Positions 28,563 through 37,122 of a stretch of DNA of 61,583 nucleotides are shown here, one piece after another. The notes under the pieces are model-generated. The model searched no databases. It saw only the letters and a program-made list of their open reading frames with translations, and was not told the origin of the DNA. A program made the translations under genes and the position numbers. The stretch comes from Micromonospora parva (GTDB lineage Bacteria; Actinomycetota; Actinomycetes; Mycobacteriales; Micromonosporaceae): positions 1 to 61,583 of the forward strand of contig NZ_JNZS01000029.1 in the NCBI RefSeq assembly GCF_000718515.1. Reading direction: 5' to 3'. Every line of letters starts with the position of its first letter. The stretch's first letter is position 1.

Positions 28563-29483
28563 ATGGAACTCAACGAGCGGGCCGAAATCGACACCTCCCA
28601 GGTCAACGACGTCGGCCGGGGTGGTGGATCCGGCGGCGGCTTCGGCATCCCGATCCCCGGCGGCGGCGGTCGAGGCGGCATCATCGGCATCGTGGTGGCA
28701 GTGCTCGTCGCGCTGCTCGGCGGCGGCTTCGGCCTCAACGCCATGACCAACGGCGACGAGGGCGGTCAGGCCGGCGGCACCGACCTGGAGCAGCTCTGCT
28801 CGCGCGACAACCCGCAGCGCCTCGACGACGCGCGCTGCCGCAACGCGCTCTACGTCAACAGCATCCAGGCCTACTGGCAGAAGGCGTACCCGGAGGTGGG
28901 CAACGGGAAGTACGAGCCGACCGACACCAACTTCTTCCAGGCGGCCGTGAACACCGGCTGCGGGCAGGCCGACTCGGGTGTCGGCCCGTTCTACTGCCCC
29001 GCCGACAAGCAGGTGTACATCGACCTGAGCTTCTACGACGAGCTGGCCTCCCGGTTCGGCGCCAAGGGCGAGTTCGCCCAGCCCTACGTGCTCGCCCACG
29101 AGTACGGCCACCACATCCAGAACCTGCTCGGCACCAACGCGAAGGCCGGCCAGGGCGACCAGAGCGGCCCCCGCTCCGCCTCCGTACGGCTCGAGCTGCA
29201 GGCCGACTGCTACGCCGGCGCCTGGGCCAAGCACGCCACCGAGAGCAAGGACAAGACCGGCCAGGAGCCGCTGTTCACGTCCATCACCCAGTCCGACATC
29301 AGCGAGGCGGTGCAGGCCGCCGAGGCGATCGGCGACGACAGCATCCAGGAACGCTCCGGCGGGCGGGTCAACCCCGACCAGTTCACCCACGGCACGTCCG
29401 AGCAGCGCAAGCGCTGGTTTACCCAGGGCTACGACCGCGGCGACCCGAAGAGCTGTGACACCTTCGGCACCGACCAGCTCTGA
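28563..29483 (+). CDS. Membrane-anchored neutral zinc metallopeptidase (YpfJ family)
   Basis: 306-residue protein. A Gly-rich cytoplasmic N-terminus (residues 17-40) precedes one membrane helix (about 41-59, IIGIVVAVLVALLGGG). The extracytoplasmic domain has the zincin motif HEYGHHIQN and the downstream acidic motif LELQADCYAG, typical of the YpfJ/neutral zinc metallopeptidase family. Several Cys pairs (CSRDNPQRLDDARC, CGQADSGVGPFYC) suggest disulfides. The substrate is unknown. A perfect hairpin terminator follows. Confidence 0.92.
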   Translation: MELNERAEIDTSQVNDVGRGGGSGGGFGIPIPGGGGRGGIIGIVVAVLVALLGGGFGLNAMTNGDEGGQAGGTDLEQLCSRDNPQRLDDARCRNALYVNSIQAYWQKAYPEVGNGKYEPTDTNFFQAAVNTGCGQADSGVGPFYCPADKQVYIDLSFYDELASRFGAKGEFAQPYVLAHEYGHHIQNLLGTNAKAGQGDQSGPRSASVRLELQADCYAGAWAKHATESKDKTGQEPLFTSITQSDISEAVQAAEAIGDDSIQERSGGRVNPDQFTHGTSEQRKRWFTQGYDRGDPKSCDTFGTDQL

Positions 29484-29492
29484 CCAGTTCCG

Positions 29493-29531
29493 AGATCGTG
29501 GCAGGCCCCTCCGGCGGGCCTGCCACGATCT
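29493..29531. terminator. Hairpin terminator after the metallopeptidase gene
   Basis: Perfect 16-bp stem, AGATCGTGGCAGGCCC (29493-29508) and its complement (29516-29531), with a 7-base loop. It lies between convergent genes and can serve both. Confidence 0.9.
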
Positions 29532-29572
29532 GTTTCGGGCACCAGACGCTGTCGCCGACGGCGCCTCCCTGG

Positions 29573-29932
29573 TCAGGTGAGCCGCGACACCTGGTAGTGG
29601 GCGATGAGCCAGTCGTCGCCTACCCGCCGCAGCAGCACACCGAGGTTGACGGTCAGGGCCGGCCGGTCGGTGAAGCCGAACTCCACCTCCAGGTAGCCGA
29701 GGACCACGTCGTCGGCGAGACGGCGGATCTCCCGGACGTCGTACGCGGCGGTGAGGCCGAGCGGCTGGCCGGCGTAGTACGCGGCGACGCCGGCACGACC
29801 GACCGAGTACGGCTGCAACCCCTGGAAGATCGCGTCGTCGGTGAAGCACGCCGCGACCCGATCGGGCTCGTGGGCGTCGACAGCCGACTTCCACCGGTCG
29901 AGGACGGTACGCAGAATCTGGGCCTCGGACAT
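29573..29932 (-). CDS. SnoaL-like / DUF4440-type small protein
   Basis: 119-residue cystatin-like (NTF2-fold) protein. MSEAQILRTVLDRWKSAVDA, then RVAACFTDDAIFQGLQP and the C-terminal LRRVGDDWLIAHYQVS, are the hallmarks of the SnoaL/SgcJ group. The family includes ketosteroid-isomerase-like enzymes and many proteins of unknown role. The ATG is preceded by GGGAGA. No partner gene suggests a pathway. Confidence 0.8.
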   Translation of the reverse strand: MSEAQILRTVLDRWKSAVDAHEPDRVAACFTDDAIFQGLQPYSVGRAGVAAYYAGQPLGLTAAYDVREIRRLADDVVLGYLEVEFGFTDRPALTVNLGVLLRRVGDDWLIAHYQVSRLT

Positions 29933-30009
29933 GATGATCTCCCTGTTGGCGGCGTGCCGCGTAACGTGCCTGTCGTGCTCACCGACCCACGGGGCGAGCC
30001 CCGTCAGGC

Positions 30010-30309
30010 TCAGCGCGGCGGTTGTCCCGGGTCGTTCGGGTGCGGCGTCAACGGCGTCACGGTCTCGCGCCGCCAGGCACGCAGCGGCATCGACGCGAGC
30101 ACCGCCTCCAACTCGTCGGCGTCGTCGGCCCGGAACAGCCCCCACGTACGCCACTCCCCCGGCGCCAGCGGTGGCCGCCACAGCCGCAGGAGACTGCCCT
30201 GCGCCGTCAGCTCGGCCGAGCGGGCCGCCTCACGCGCGCGCATCTCAGCAACCCCGTCGTCCGACGTTCCGGGCGGCACCGTCGTCACCATGTCAACCAG
30301 AAACTCCAC
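30010..30309 (-). CDS. Muconolactone isomerase-family small protein
   Basis: 99-residue ferredoxin-like protein. MEFLVDMVTTVPPGTSDDGV and AEMRAREAARSAEL with LLRLWRPPLAPGEWRTWGLF resemble muconolactone delta-isomerase (about 93 residues). The rest of a muconate pathway is absent here, so it may be a paralog with another role. The GTG start is chosen because GGAGGATG lies just upstream; longer in-frame starts have no site. It overlaps nothing but is followed closely by the acVLRF1 arrangement on the same strand. Confidence 0.75.
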   Translation of the reverse strand: MEFLVDMVTTVPPGTSDDGVAEMRAREAARSAELTAQGSLLRLWRPPLAPGEWRTWGLFRADDADELEAVLASMPLRAWRRETVTPLTPHPNDPGQPPR

Positions 30310-30404
30310 GCGCCCATCCTCCGGCCGCCAGCCGGGCAGCACGGCGGGAACCCCGTTTTGCGTGGCGGCCGTCTCCCCTGGGACCTGGTCGGCGGAGGGC
30401 GAGG

Positions 30405-31052
30405 TCAATCGGGGTCGCGCAACCGGATCCGGACCGCGCGGGCCGCGCCCACCGCCGCGAGCAGCACCGCGTGCCGGGGCTCCGGCACGTCGAGCAACCG
30501 CTCTGCCCGCAACGGCACGAGCGGGGCCAACCGCCGGTCGGCGAGCACCCCGTCCACGGCCCTGCGGTCACCACCGCAGACCAGCGCGGTGAGCGTCGCC
30601 GCCGCCGGCAACAGCAGTCGTACGGCCAGGTCCGCCGCGTCGCCCAGCGCGGCCTTCGCCTGGTTGTCGCGCCGGCGGGCGAACCGGTGCTGTGACCATC
30701 CCCCCGCGGCGGTGCGCCCCTGCACGTACCGGGTGTCCACCTTGGAGCTGACGAGGTCGGCACCCTCGGCCACCCCGATCGCCACCGCGCCCTTGCGGGC
30801 CAGCAGCAGACCGATCCGGCGCGGCGTCACGGCGGAGGCCACGAACCCGGCCACATCCGTGCCGACCGGCGCGCCCGGTGGGGCGTACAGCTCGGCGGTC
30901 GCCCCGTCCGGAGCGGCGAGCAGCAGGCCGTACTCCTGTGTGCTGGTGATGGGCGGGCCGTGCCGGTCGGCGAAGCCCTCGACCCAGCGGCCGACGCGGG
31001 CCGGATCGACCTCGACCCACCGACCTCCGCCGGCTGCGGGTCGACTGGTCAC
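30405..31052 (-). CDS. acVLRF1-type peptidyl-tRNA hydrolase
   Basis: 215-residue protein of the actinobacterial VLRF1 family, related to eRF1 and to ANKZF1/Vms1, which release nascent chains from stalled ribosomes. The catalytic-loop region STQEYGLLLAAPDG carries the conserved Gln. Other family blocks are PPGAPVGTDV, RKGAVAIGV, and DTRYVQGRTAAGGWSQHRFARRR. The start is GTG ([12 protein letters not shown]). Upstream lies a long pentanucleotide repeat that separates it from the LysE gene. The assignment rests on motif memory, so confidence is moderate to good. Confidence 0.82.
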   Translation of the reverse strand: MTSRPAAGGGRWVEVDPARVGRWVEGFADRHGPPITSTQEYGLLLAAPDGATAELYAPPGAPVGTDVAGFVASAVTPRRIGLLLARKGAVAIGVAEGADLVSSKVDTRYVQGRTAAGGWSQHRFARRRDNQAKAALGDAADLAVRLLLPAAATLTALVCGGDRRAVDGVLADRRLAPLVPLRAERLLDVPEPRHAVLLAAVGAARAVRIRLRDPD

Positions 31053-31396
31053 CGCCCGACCGTACGGCACCGCGAGCCCGCCCGGACCCCCGGGCGGGCT
31101 CCGCGGCCCGACAGCCCGACCCGACCCGACGCGGCCCGCCACGGCCCAGCCCGGCACGACGCAGCACGGCACGACGCAGCACGGCCCGCCACAGCACGGC
31201 CCAGCCCGGCACAGCGCGGCACGGCACGGCACAGCCCGGCACAGCGCGGCACGGCACGGCACGGCACGGACCAGCCCGGCACGGCACGGCACGGCGCGGC
31301 GCAGCGCGGCACGGCACGGCCCGCCACGGCCCAGCCCGGCAAGACGCAGCACGGCCCGGCACGGACCAGCGTGGCGCGGCACGGCGCGGCGACCGT
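31053..31396. other. 344-base stretch between lysE and acVLRF1, mostly microsatellite
   Basis: Apart from the first 50 bases beside the acVLRF1 start, this stretch is the pentanucleotide repeat annotated separately. Open frames through it encode only Cys/Arg/Ala/Pro low complexity and are not credible genes. Confidence 0.8.
31102..31390. repeat. Degenerate pentanucleotide repeat (CACGG type)
   Basis: About 55 consecutive five-base units in one phase. CACGG is the commonest, with variants CCCGG, CGCGG, CACAG, CGCAG, CCCAG and CACGA. Higher-order blocks repeat within it. Period five cannot preserve a reading frame, so it is noncoding. It lies after the lysE stop and before the acVLRF1 start on the same strand. 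Confidence 0.9.
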
Positions 31397-32029
31397 TCAG
31401 CTGGGCAGTAGCGCGGCCACCGCCAACGCGGCGATGAGCGCGCTGGAGACCAGGCCGGTGACCAGCCGGCCACGCGGCCCGGTCAACGCCCGGCCGACCA
31501 CCGTGCCGCCGCCGGCGATGACCAGTTGCCAGCTCGCCGACGCCAGGAACACCCCGGCCACGAAGAGTGCCATGGGGACCACGCCCGATTCGGCCGTGTC
31601 CCTGCGACCGAGCACCAGCGCGGCGAAGTAGAGCACCGTCATCGGGTTCAGCAGGGTCAGGCCGAGCAGCGCCGCGTAGGCCCGCCCCGGAGTGCTCATG
31701 CCCCGACCGGCGCGTTCCGCCGGTGGCCGCTGCGAATGGTGCGCGGACCAGGTCCGCCAGAGGCCGTGCCCGGCAAGCCCCAACAGGACCACGGCGGCGA
31801 CCACCCGCAGCGGCCCGGCGACCGGCGCGATGACATCGGCCAGCCCGGCACCGCCGAGCACGGCGACGGCCGCGTAGAGCCCGTCGGCCGTCGCCACGGC
31901 GAGCGCCGCGGCCGCACCGACCCGAAACGAGGTACGGGCACTGAGCCCCAGGATGAGGATCGCGATCGCGCCGACCGGAATGGCGACGCCGTAACCGGCG
32001 ACCAGGCCGGCGAGGAACGCCCCGGTCAC
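31397..32029 (-). CDS. LysE/RhtB-family exporter
   Basis: 210-residue membrane protein with about six helices. The family start FLAGLVAGYGVAIPVGAIAI (first 20 shown) and LLGLTLLNPMTVLYFAALVLG, with the conserved NPxT/NP motif, identify a LysE-type amino-acid or small-metabolite exporter. The central loop WSAHHSQRPPAERAGRG is hydrophilic. Substrate unknown. The start is GTG with no clear ribosome binding site. Confidence 0.88.
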   Translation of the reverse strand: MTGAFLAGLVAGYGVAIPVGAIAILILGLSARTSFRVGAAAALAVATADGLYAAVAVLGGAGLADVIAPVAGPLRVVAAVVLLGLAGHGLWRTWSAHHSQRPPAERAGRGMSTPGRAYAALLGLTLLNPMTVLYFAALVLGRRDTAESGVVPMALFVAGVFLASASWQLVIAGGGTVVGRALTGPRGRLVTGLVSSALIAALAVAALLPS

Positions 32030-32508
32030 GGACGTCGGTGGCAGGTCGAGGCTCGTCCGGGAACCGGCCGCTGTCGACGCACGGCAGTGGCCGCACGGAC
32101 AGGGACCTGCATCGGGTACGCCTCAATCACAAGCGCATCCTGCGCGCCGAACCCGCGCCCCCGCCACCGAATTCCCCCGCGCCCCGCCCCGGCTCGCCCC
32201 CGGCCCGGCTCGCCGCGCCCCCGCCCCGGCCCCGGCTCGGCTCGCCCCCGGCCCCGGCTCGCCCCGGCCCGGCTCGGCTCGCCCCGCCAAGATCGTGCTC
32301 GAACCAGGATCTAGTGGCCTCGGCGACGCACCGAGGCCACTACATCGATGATCGAGCGCGATCTTGAGTCAATGATCGAGCGCGATCTTGAGCTGTTGAC
32401 GGTCGACCGTCAGCGTCAGACCGGAACGACCCGTGCTTGTTCACGTCGGCGTTCAACACGTCGAGCGCGGCACCCGGACGGGTGCCGCGCTCGACGAAGT
32501 GGTTCGGG
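32030..32508. other. 479-base gap with C-rich tract and hairpin repeat
   Basis: Between the lysE start and sufT stop. It holds a C-rich low-complexity tract (about 32155-32288, built from CGGCTCGCCCC-like units), the palindromic element at 32289-32365 and a 24-bp duplication of its right arm. A short inverted repeat GTGCCGCGCTCGA/CGAGCGCGGCAC lies near 32461-32493, just after the sufT stop, and may be its terminator. No credible gene is visible. Confidence 0.75.
32289..32392. repeat. Palindromic hairpin element, copy A, with duplicated right arm
   Basis: Outer arms AAGATCGTGCTCGA (32289-32302) and TCGAGCGCGATCTT (32352-32365), 13 of 14 paired. Inner perfect 12-bp stem TAGTGGCCTCGG (32312-32323) and complement (32331-32342). 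The right arm ATGATCGAGCGCGATCTTGAG is present twice with a 24-bp period (written here as ATGATCGAGCG/CGATCTTGAG). A related copy lies at 40513-40588. Confidence 0.88.
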
Positions 32509-32955
32509 TCAGACGTTGAAGCCGAGGGAGCGGAGCTGGTCCCGACCCTCGTCAGTGATCTTGTCCGGGCCCCACGGCGGGAGCCACACCCAGTTGATCC
32601 GGATGTCGTTGACCAGGCCGCCGCCGGGGCCGGTGGTCAACGCCTGCCGGGTCTGGTCCTCGATGACGTCGGTCAGCGGGCAGGCCGCCGAGGTGAGCGT
32701 CATGTCCAGGGTGGCGACGTTCTCGTCGTCGACGTGTACGCCGTACACCAGGCCCAGGTCGACCACGTTGATGCCGAGCTCCGGGTCGACGACGTCCTTC
32801 ATCGCCTCCTCGATGTCGGCGAGCATGGCCTTGCTGACGCCGCCCGCAGCGGCAGCGGCGTCAGCGCCGCCATCGGTCGTCGCGGCGTCGGTCTGCGGCA
32901 CCACGCTGGTGTCACCGGCCTCCGGCGTCGCCTCGGTAGCGGTGTTCTCGCTCAT
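32509..32955 (-). CDS. sufT: Metal-sulfur cluster assembly factor, SufT/DUF59 family
   Basis: 148-residue MIP18/DUF59 protein, last gene of the suf operon. Core motifs are VVDPELGINVVDLGLVYG and MTLTSAACPLTDVI, including the conserved Cys; the C-terminus LPPWGPDKITDEGRDQLRSLGF is typical. SufT helps mature Fe-S proteins. The N-terminal 40 residues are a disordered Ala/Thr/Asp-rich extension. ATG (MSENTATE) is chosen for GGAGGGAC upstream. Confidence 0.93.
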   Translation of the reverse strand: MSENTATEATPEAGDTSVVPQTDAATTDGGADAAAAAGGVSKAMLADIEEAMKDVVDPELGINVVDLGLVYGVHVDDENVATLDMTLTSAACPLTDVIEDQTRQALTTGPGGGLVNDIRINWVWLPPWGPDKITDEGRDQLRSLGFNV

Positions 32956-33022
32956 GCCGTCCCTCCGCATCGCTTCGTGATGCCACCAGGCACCACTGTG
33001 TCATTCGCTCGCTGACGCACGG

Positions 33023-33496
33023 TCACGCCTTCACCTCCGGGCTCACGCCCACACCGGCGCGGGCCGCAGCGTCCTTGAACGCCATCCACGGCAGTAGCGC
33101 GCACTTGACCCGGGCCGGGTAGCGGGCCACGCCCGCGAAGGCCACCCCGTCACCGAGCACGTCCTCGTCCGGCGTGACCTGGCCACGTCCGGACATCAAC
33201 TCCACGAACGCCTCGTGCACCTCGAAAGCTTCCCCGGTGCCCCGACCGCGCAGCAACTCGTGCAGCACGCTCGCCGACGCCTGGCTGATCGAGCAGCCCA
33301 TCCCGTCGTACGAGATGTCGTGCAGCACGGTGCCGTCGGTGGCCACCCGGATGGTGACCTCGTCGCCGCAGGTGGGGTTGACATGGTGCGCTTCCGCGAC
33401 CCGGTCGCCCGGGTCGTCGGCGTCGCGCAGGCCACGCCCGTGCGGGTGCTTGTAGTGGTCCAGGATGATCTCCTGGTAGAGCTGGTCGAGCTGCAT
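33023..33496 (-). CDS. sufU: Fe-S assembly scaffold / sulfurtransferase SufU
   Basis: 157-residue SufU (IscU-like) protein. Zn/cluster ligands are in NPTCGDEVTI, GMGCSISQASAS and ARVKCALLPW, giving the three conserved Cys plus Asp; the longer Gram-positive loop between the second and third Cys is present. It takes sulfur from SufS. The ATG overlaps the sufS stop by one base (TGATG), so the pair is translationally coupled. Confidence 0.96.
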   Translation of the reverse strand: MQLDQLYQEIILDHYKHPHGRGLRDADDPGDRVAEAHHVNPTCGDEVTIRVATDGTVLHDISYDGMGCSISQASASVLHELLRGRGTGEAFEVHEAFVELMSGRGQVTPDEDVLGDGVAFAGVARYPARVKCALLPWMAFKDAAARAGVGVSPEVKA

Positions 33497-34800
33497 CAGT
33501 CGAACACCTTCCGCACCTGCTCCAGACCGGCCACCAGAGCGTCGATCTCCTCGGTGGTGGTGTAGAGGTAGAACGAGGCCCGGGTCATCGCCGGGACGCC
33601 GAACCGGCTGCACACCGGCTTGGCACAGTGGTGGCCCACCCGCACCTGCACGCCGAGCGAGTCGAGCACCTGACCCACGTCGTGCGGGTGCACGTCACCG
33701 AGCGCGAACGAGATGGTGCCGCCCCGGCCCACCGGCACGGTCGGGCCGAAGATCCGCAGGTCCGGCACCGAGCCGAGCGCGTCCAGCGCGTACGCCGTCA
33801 GCTCCTTCTCGTGCCACTGGATGGCCCGCATCCCGATCCCGGTCAGGTAGTCGACCGCCGCACCGAGGGCGACCGCCTCGGCGATCGGCGGGGTGCCCGC
33901 CTCGAACCGGGCCGGTGGCGCCGCGAACGTCGAGCGGGCCATGGTGACCGTCTCGATCATCGAACCGCCGCCGAAGACCGGCGGCATGACCGCCAGCAGC
34001 TCACCGCGACCCCAGAGCACGCCGATGCCGGTCGGACCGCACATCTTGTGCCCGGTGAAGACGATGTAGTCGGCGTCCAGGTCGACCACGTCGATGGGCA
34101 GGTGCGGCACCGACTGCGAGCAGTCCAGCAGCAGCAGCGCGCCCACCTCACGGACCCGCGCGGTGATCCGGGAGGTGGCGTTGACGGTGCCGAGGATGTT
34201 GGACATGTGCACCAGCGAGACGATCTTCGTCCGCTCGGTGACCAGGTCCTCCAGGCCCGACTCGTCCAGCCGCCCCTGGTCGGTGACCGGGAACCAGCGC
34301 AGGGTCGCGCCGGTCCGCTCGCAGAGCAGCTGCCACGGGACGATGTTCGAGTGGTGCTCCATTTCGGAGATCACCACCTCGTCGCCCGGACCGAGCCGGA
34401 ACCGGGGGTCGCCGTCCGGACGCAGCGAGGCGTTCGAGAAGGCGTACGCCACGATGTTGATCGCCTCGGTGGAGTTCTTCGTGAACACCACCTCGTCGGC
34501 GCTCGGCGCGTTGATGAACGCGGCGATCTTCGCCCGTGCCCCCTCGTACGCCTCGGTGGCCTCGGTGCCCAGGGTGTGCACCGAGCGCGACACGTTGGCG
34601 TTGTGCAGCGCGTAGTGCTCCCCGAGCACGTCGAGCACCTGCCGGGGTTTGTGCGAGGTGTTGGCGCTGTCGAGATAGACCAGCGGATGCCCGTTGATCT
34701 CCCGGTCCAGGATCGGGAAGTCGGCGCGCACCCGGGCCACGTCGAAACGCGGCGCGTCGTCGTACTGCGGCATCCCCGAAGGGATCGCGATGCTGGTCAT
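33496..34800 (-). CDS. sufS: Cysteine desulfurase SufS
   Basis: 434-residue group II cysteine desulfurase, PLP-dependent, supplying sulfur for Fe-S clusters. The PLP Lys is in FTGHKMCGPTGIG; the active Cys is in the conserved VGHHCAKPVCSRFG. YLDSANTSHKP and FTKNSTEAINIVAY are further family blocks. It sits between sufC and sufU and is coupled to sufU, its sulfur acceptor. Confidence 0.97.
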   Translation of the reverse strand: MTSIAIPSGMPQYDDAPRFDVARVRADFPILDREINGHPLVYLDSANTSHKPRQVLDVLGEHYALHNANVSRSVHTLGTEATEAYEGARAKIAAFINAPSADEVVFTKNSTEAINIVAYAFSNASLRPDGDPRFRLGPGDEVVISEMEHHSNIVPWQLLCERTGATLRWFPVTDQGRLDESGLEDLVTERTKIVSLVHMSNILGTVNATSRITARVREVGALLLLDCSQSVPHLPIDVVDLDADYIVFTGHKMCGPTGIGVLWGRGELLAVMPPVFGGGSMIETVTMARSTFAAPPARFEAGTPPIAEAVALGAAVDYLTGIGMRAIQWHEKELTAYALDALGSVPDLRIFGPTVPVGRGGTISFALGDVHPHDVGQVLDSLGVQVRVGHHCAKPVCSRFGVPAMTRASFYLYTTTEEIDALVAGLEQVRKVFD

Positions 34801-34820
34801 CTCGGCAGCGCCTCTCCCAC

Positions 34821-35594
34821 TCAGGCCTTGGCCGTGCCGGCCCCGGCGGCGTACCGCTCGTAGCCCTCGGCCTCGAGCTTGTCGGCCAGCTCCGGGCCGC
34901 CCTGCTCGACGATCCGGCCGGCGATGAACACGTGCACGAAGTCCGGCTTGATGTAGCGCAGGATCCGCGTGTAGTGGGTGATCAGCAGCACGCCGGTGTC
35001 ACCGGTGTCGCGGACCCGGTTGACGCCCCCGCTGACCACGCGCAGCGCGTCCACGTCGAGGCCCGAGTCGGTCTCGTCGAGGATGGCGATCTTCGGCTTG
35101 AGCAGCTCCAGCTGGACGATCTCGTGGCGCTTCTTCTCACCACCGGAGAAGCCCTCGTTGACGTTGCGCTGGGCGAACGCCGGGTCCATCTGGAGGCGCT
35201 CCATCGCGCCGCGCAGCTCGCCACCCCAGGTGCGCAGCTTCGGTGCCTCGCCGTCGATGGCGGTCTTCGCGGTGCGCAGGAAGTTGGCCACCGAGACGCC
35301 GGGCACCTCGACCGGGTACTGCATGGCCAGGAAGAGGCCGGCGCGGGCCCGCTCGTCGACGGTCATGGCGAGCACGTCCTCGCCGTCGAGGGTCACCGTG
35401 CCGCCGGTGATCTCGTACTTGGGGTGACCGGCGATCGAGTACGCCAGGGTGGACTTACCGGAGCCGTTCGGGCCCATGATGGCGTGGGTCTCGCCCGACT
35501 TCACGGTCAGGTCGACGCCGGCCAGGATCGGCTTGAGCTCACCCTCGGGCAGCTTGACCGACACCTTCAGGTCGCGGATCTCCAGGGTGCTCAT
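34821..35594 (-). CDS. sufC: Fe-S assembly ATPase SufC
   Basis: 257-residue ABC-type ATPase of the SufBCD complex. Walker A GPNGSGKSTL, signature EGFSGGEKKRHEI and Walker B IAILDETDSGLD are typical for SufC (the DETDSGLD box especially). It drives cluster assembly on SufB-SufD. Its ATG overlaps the stop of the Rieske gene by one base. Confidence 0.97.
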   Translation of the reverse strand: MSTLEIRDLKVSVKLPEGELKPILAGVDLTVKSGETHAIMGPNGSGKSTLAYSIAGHPKYEITGGTVTLDGEDVLAMTVDERARAGLFLAMQYPVEVPGVSVANFLRTAKTAIDGEAPKLRTWGGELRGAMERLQMDPAFAQRNVNEGFSGGEKKRHEIVQLELLKPKIAILDETDSGLDVDALRVVSGGVNRVRDTGDTGVLLITHYTRILRYIKPDFVHVFIAGRIVEQGGPELADKLEAEGYERYAAGAGTAKA

Positions 35595-35920
35595 TATCGG
35601 GTCACTCCATTACTCGGCGTCAGGCTGAGGTAGATGTCTCCGTCGCGAACGTCGACGGGATAGACGGGGACGGGTTCGGTGGCGGGCAGGCCGGTCGGCT
35701 CGCCGGTGCGCAGGTCGAAACGGGAGCCGTGCAGCCAGCACTCCAGCGTGCAGCCGTCGACCTCGCCCTCGGAGAGGGCGACCGCGGCGTGGGAGCACTC
35801 GTCGTACGCGGCGTAGAACTCGCCGTCCTCGCCGTGCACCAGCGCGATGGGCGTGCCGTCGACGTCCGCGCTGATCGCGGTGCCCTTCGGCACGTCCTCG
35901 GTCGAGCAGATCCGGATCAT
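35594..35920 (-). CDS. Rieske-type [2Fe-2S] ferredoxin in the suf operon
   Basis: 108-residue Rieske protein of the non-haem dioxygenase ferredoxin type. Cluster ligands are in DECSHAAVALSEG (Cys, His) and LECWLHGSRF (Cys, His), all present. Its position between sufD and sufC, coupled at both ends by single-base overlaps, is common in actinobacterial suf operons and points to a redox role in Fe-S assembly rather than in aromatic degradation. The exact partner is unknown. Confidence 0.93.
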   Translation of the reverse strand: MIRICSTEDVPKGTAISADVDGTPIALVHGEDGEFYAAYDECSHAAVALSEGEVDGCTLECWLHGSRFDLRTGEPTGLPATEPVPVYPVDVRDGDIYLSLTPSNGVTR

Positions 35921-37065
35921 CAGGCGCCGGCCTTGGTGAGCCGGGCCTCGATCGCGTCGCCGAGCTGCTCGCGCAGCGACTCCACCGGAATCTTGTTGAT
36001 CAGCTCGGCGAAGAAGCCACGGACCACCAGCCGGCGGGCCTCACTCTCCGGAATCCCCCGGGCCATCAGGTAGAACAGCTGCTCGTCGTCGAAGCGGCCG
36101 GTCGCGCTGGCGTGACCGGCGCCGGCGATCTCGCCGGTCTCGATCTCCAGATTGGGTACGGAGTCCGCCCGCGCGCCGTCGGTGAGCAGCAGGTTCCGGT
36201 TGATCTCGTACGTGTCGGTGCCGGTCGCCTCGGCCTGGATGAGCACGTCGCCCACCCAGACGGTGTGCGCGCTCTCGCCCTGCAGGGCGCCCCGGTAGCC
36301 GACGTAGCTGCGGCAGTCCGGCACGTTGTGGTCGACCAGCTGCCGATGCTCCAGGTGCTGGCCGGCATCGGCGAAGTAGACCCCGTACAGCTCGGCCTCG
36401 CCGCCCCGCCCGGTGTACTCCACGCTGGTGAACTGCCGGACCAGGTCGCCGCCGAGGGTGACCTGGATGTGGATGACCTTGGCGTCCCGACCCAGCTTGA
36501 TCTTCAGGTGCTGAGCCTGGACCGCGTCGTCGGCCCAGTCGGCGACAGTGACCAGGGTCAGCTTCGCCCCGTCGGCCACGGCGACCTCGACGTTGTCGGC
36601 CAGGGTGGCCGACCCGACGTGCTCCACCACCACCGTCGCCTCGGCGAACCGGCCCACCTCGACGAACGTGTGACCGAAGACCGGCTGCTCGACACCCTCG
36701 CCGACCACCCGCAGCCGCACCGCCTCGCCGAGCACCACGTCGGGGGCCACCCGCAGCAGCAGGGCGTCGGCGGCGGCACCGTAGGCCAACGCGCTGACCC
36801 GGTCGACCGGGGTCAGCACACTGCCGACCCGCTCGTCGTCCCGGCCGACCCGGGTGATGGCGACGCCCTCGGGCAGGTCGCCGTACTCGTGTCGGACCGC
36901 GCCGGCCACGGCCGGCGCCTCAGTGGTCAGGCCGCGGAGGCGCTTGAGTGGGGTGAAGCGCCACTCCTCCTCCAGGCCGGTGAGGGCCGGGAAGTCGGCG
37001 ACGTCGTACGAGCGCAGCGCCTGCGACTTGGTGCTGGGCGGCGGCGCGGAAGCCTGGGTAGTCAT
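35920..37065 (-). CDS. sufD: Fe-S assembly protein SufD
   Basis: 381-residue SufD, right-handed beta-helix partner of SufB. The C-terminal block HASATGRFDDEQLFYLMARG and IPESEARRLVVRGFFAE is typical of SufB/SufD. It lies 57 bases after sufB and overlaps the Rieske gene by one base. It lacks a cluster-binding role of its own but is needed for iron entry in the SufBC2D complex. Confidence 0.96.
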   Translation of the reverse strand: MTTQASAPPPSTKSQALRSYDVADFPALTGLEEEWRFTPLKRLRGLTTEAPAVAGAVRHEYGDLPEGVAITRVGRDDERVGSVLTPVDRVSALAYGAAADALLLRVAPDVVLGEAVRLRVVGEGVEQPVFGHTFVEVGRFAEATVVVEHVGSATLADNVEVAVADGAKLTLVTVADWADDAVQAQHLKIKLGRDAKVIHIQVTLGGDLVRQFTSVEYTGRGGEAELYGVYFADAGQHLEHRQLVDHNVPDCRSYVGYRGALQGESAHTVWVGDVLIQAEATGTDTYEINRNLLLTDGARADSVPNLEIETGEIAGAGHASATGRFDDEQLFYLMARGIPESEARRLVVRGFFAELINKIPVESLREQLGDAIEARLTKAGA

Positions 37066-37122
37066 TTCTTCCTTGGTCTGTTCAACGACGACGGTGTCAG
37101 GTGCTCGGTAGGGCGGGCGGCG

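Noticed and set aside
31102..31390. CRISPR array
   Set aside because: Units are five bases with no conserved repeat/spacer alternation and no cas genes nearby.
30405..32126. Single open frame running through lysE, the pentanucleotide repeat and acVLRF1
   Set aside because: Through the repeat it encodes only Cys/Arg/Ala/Pro, and over lysE it is in the wrong frame; lysE and acVLRF1 each have clear own starts.
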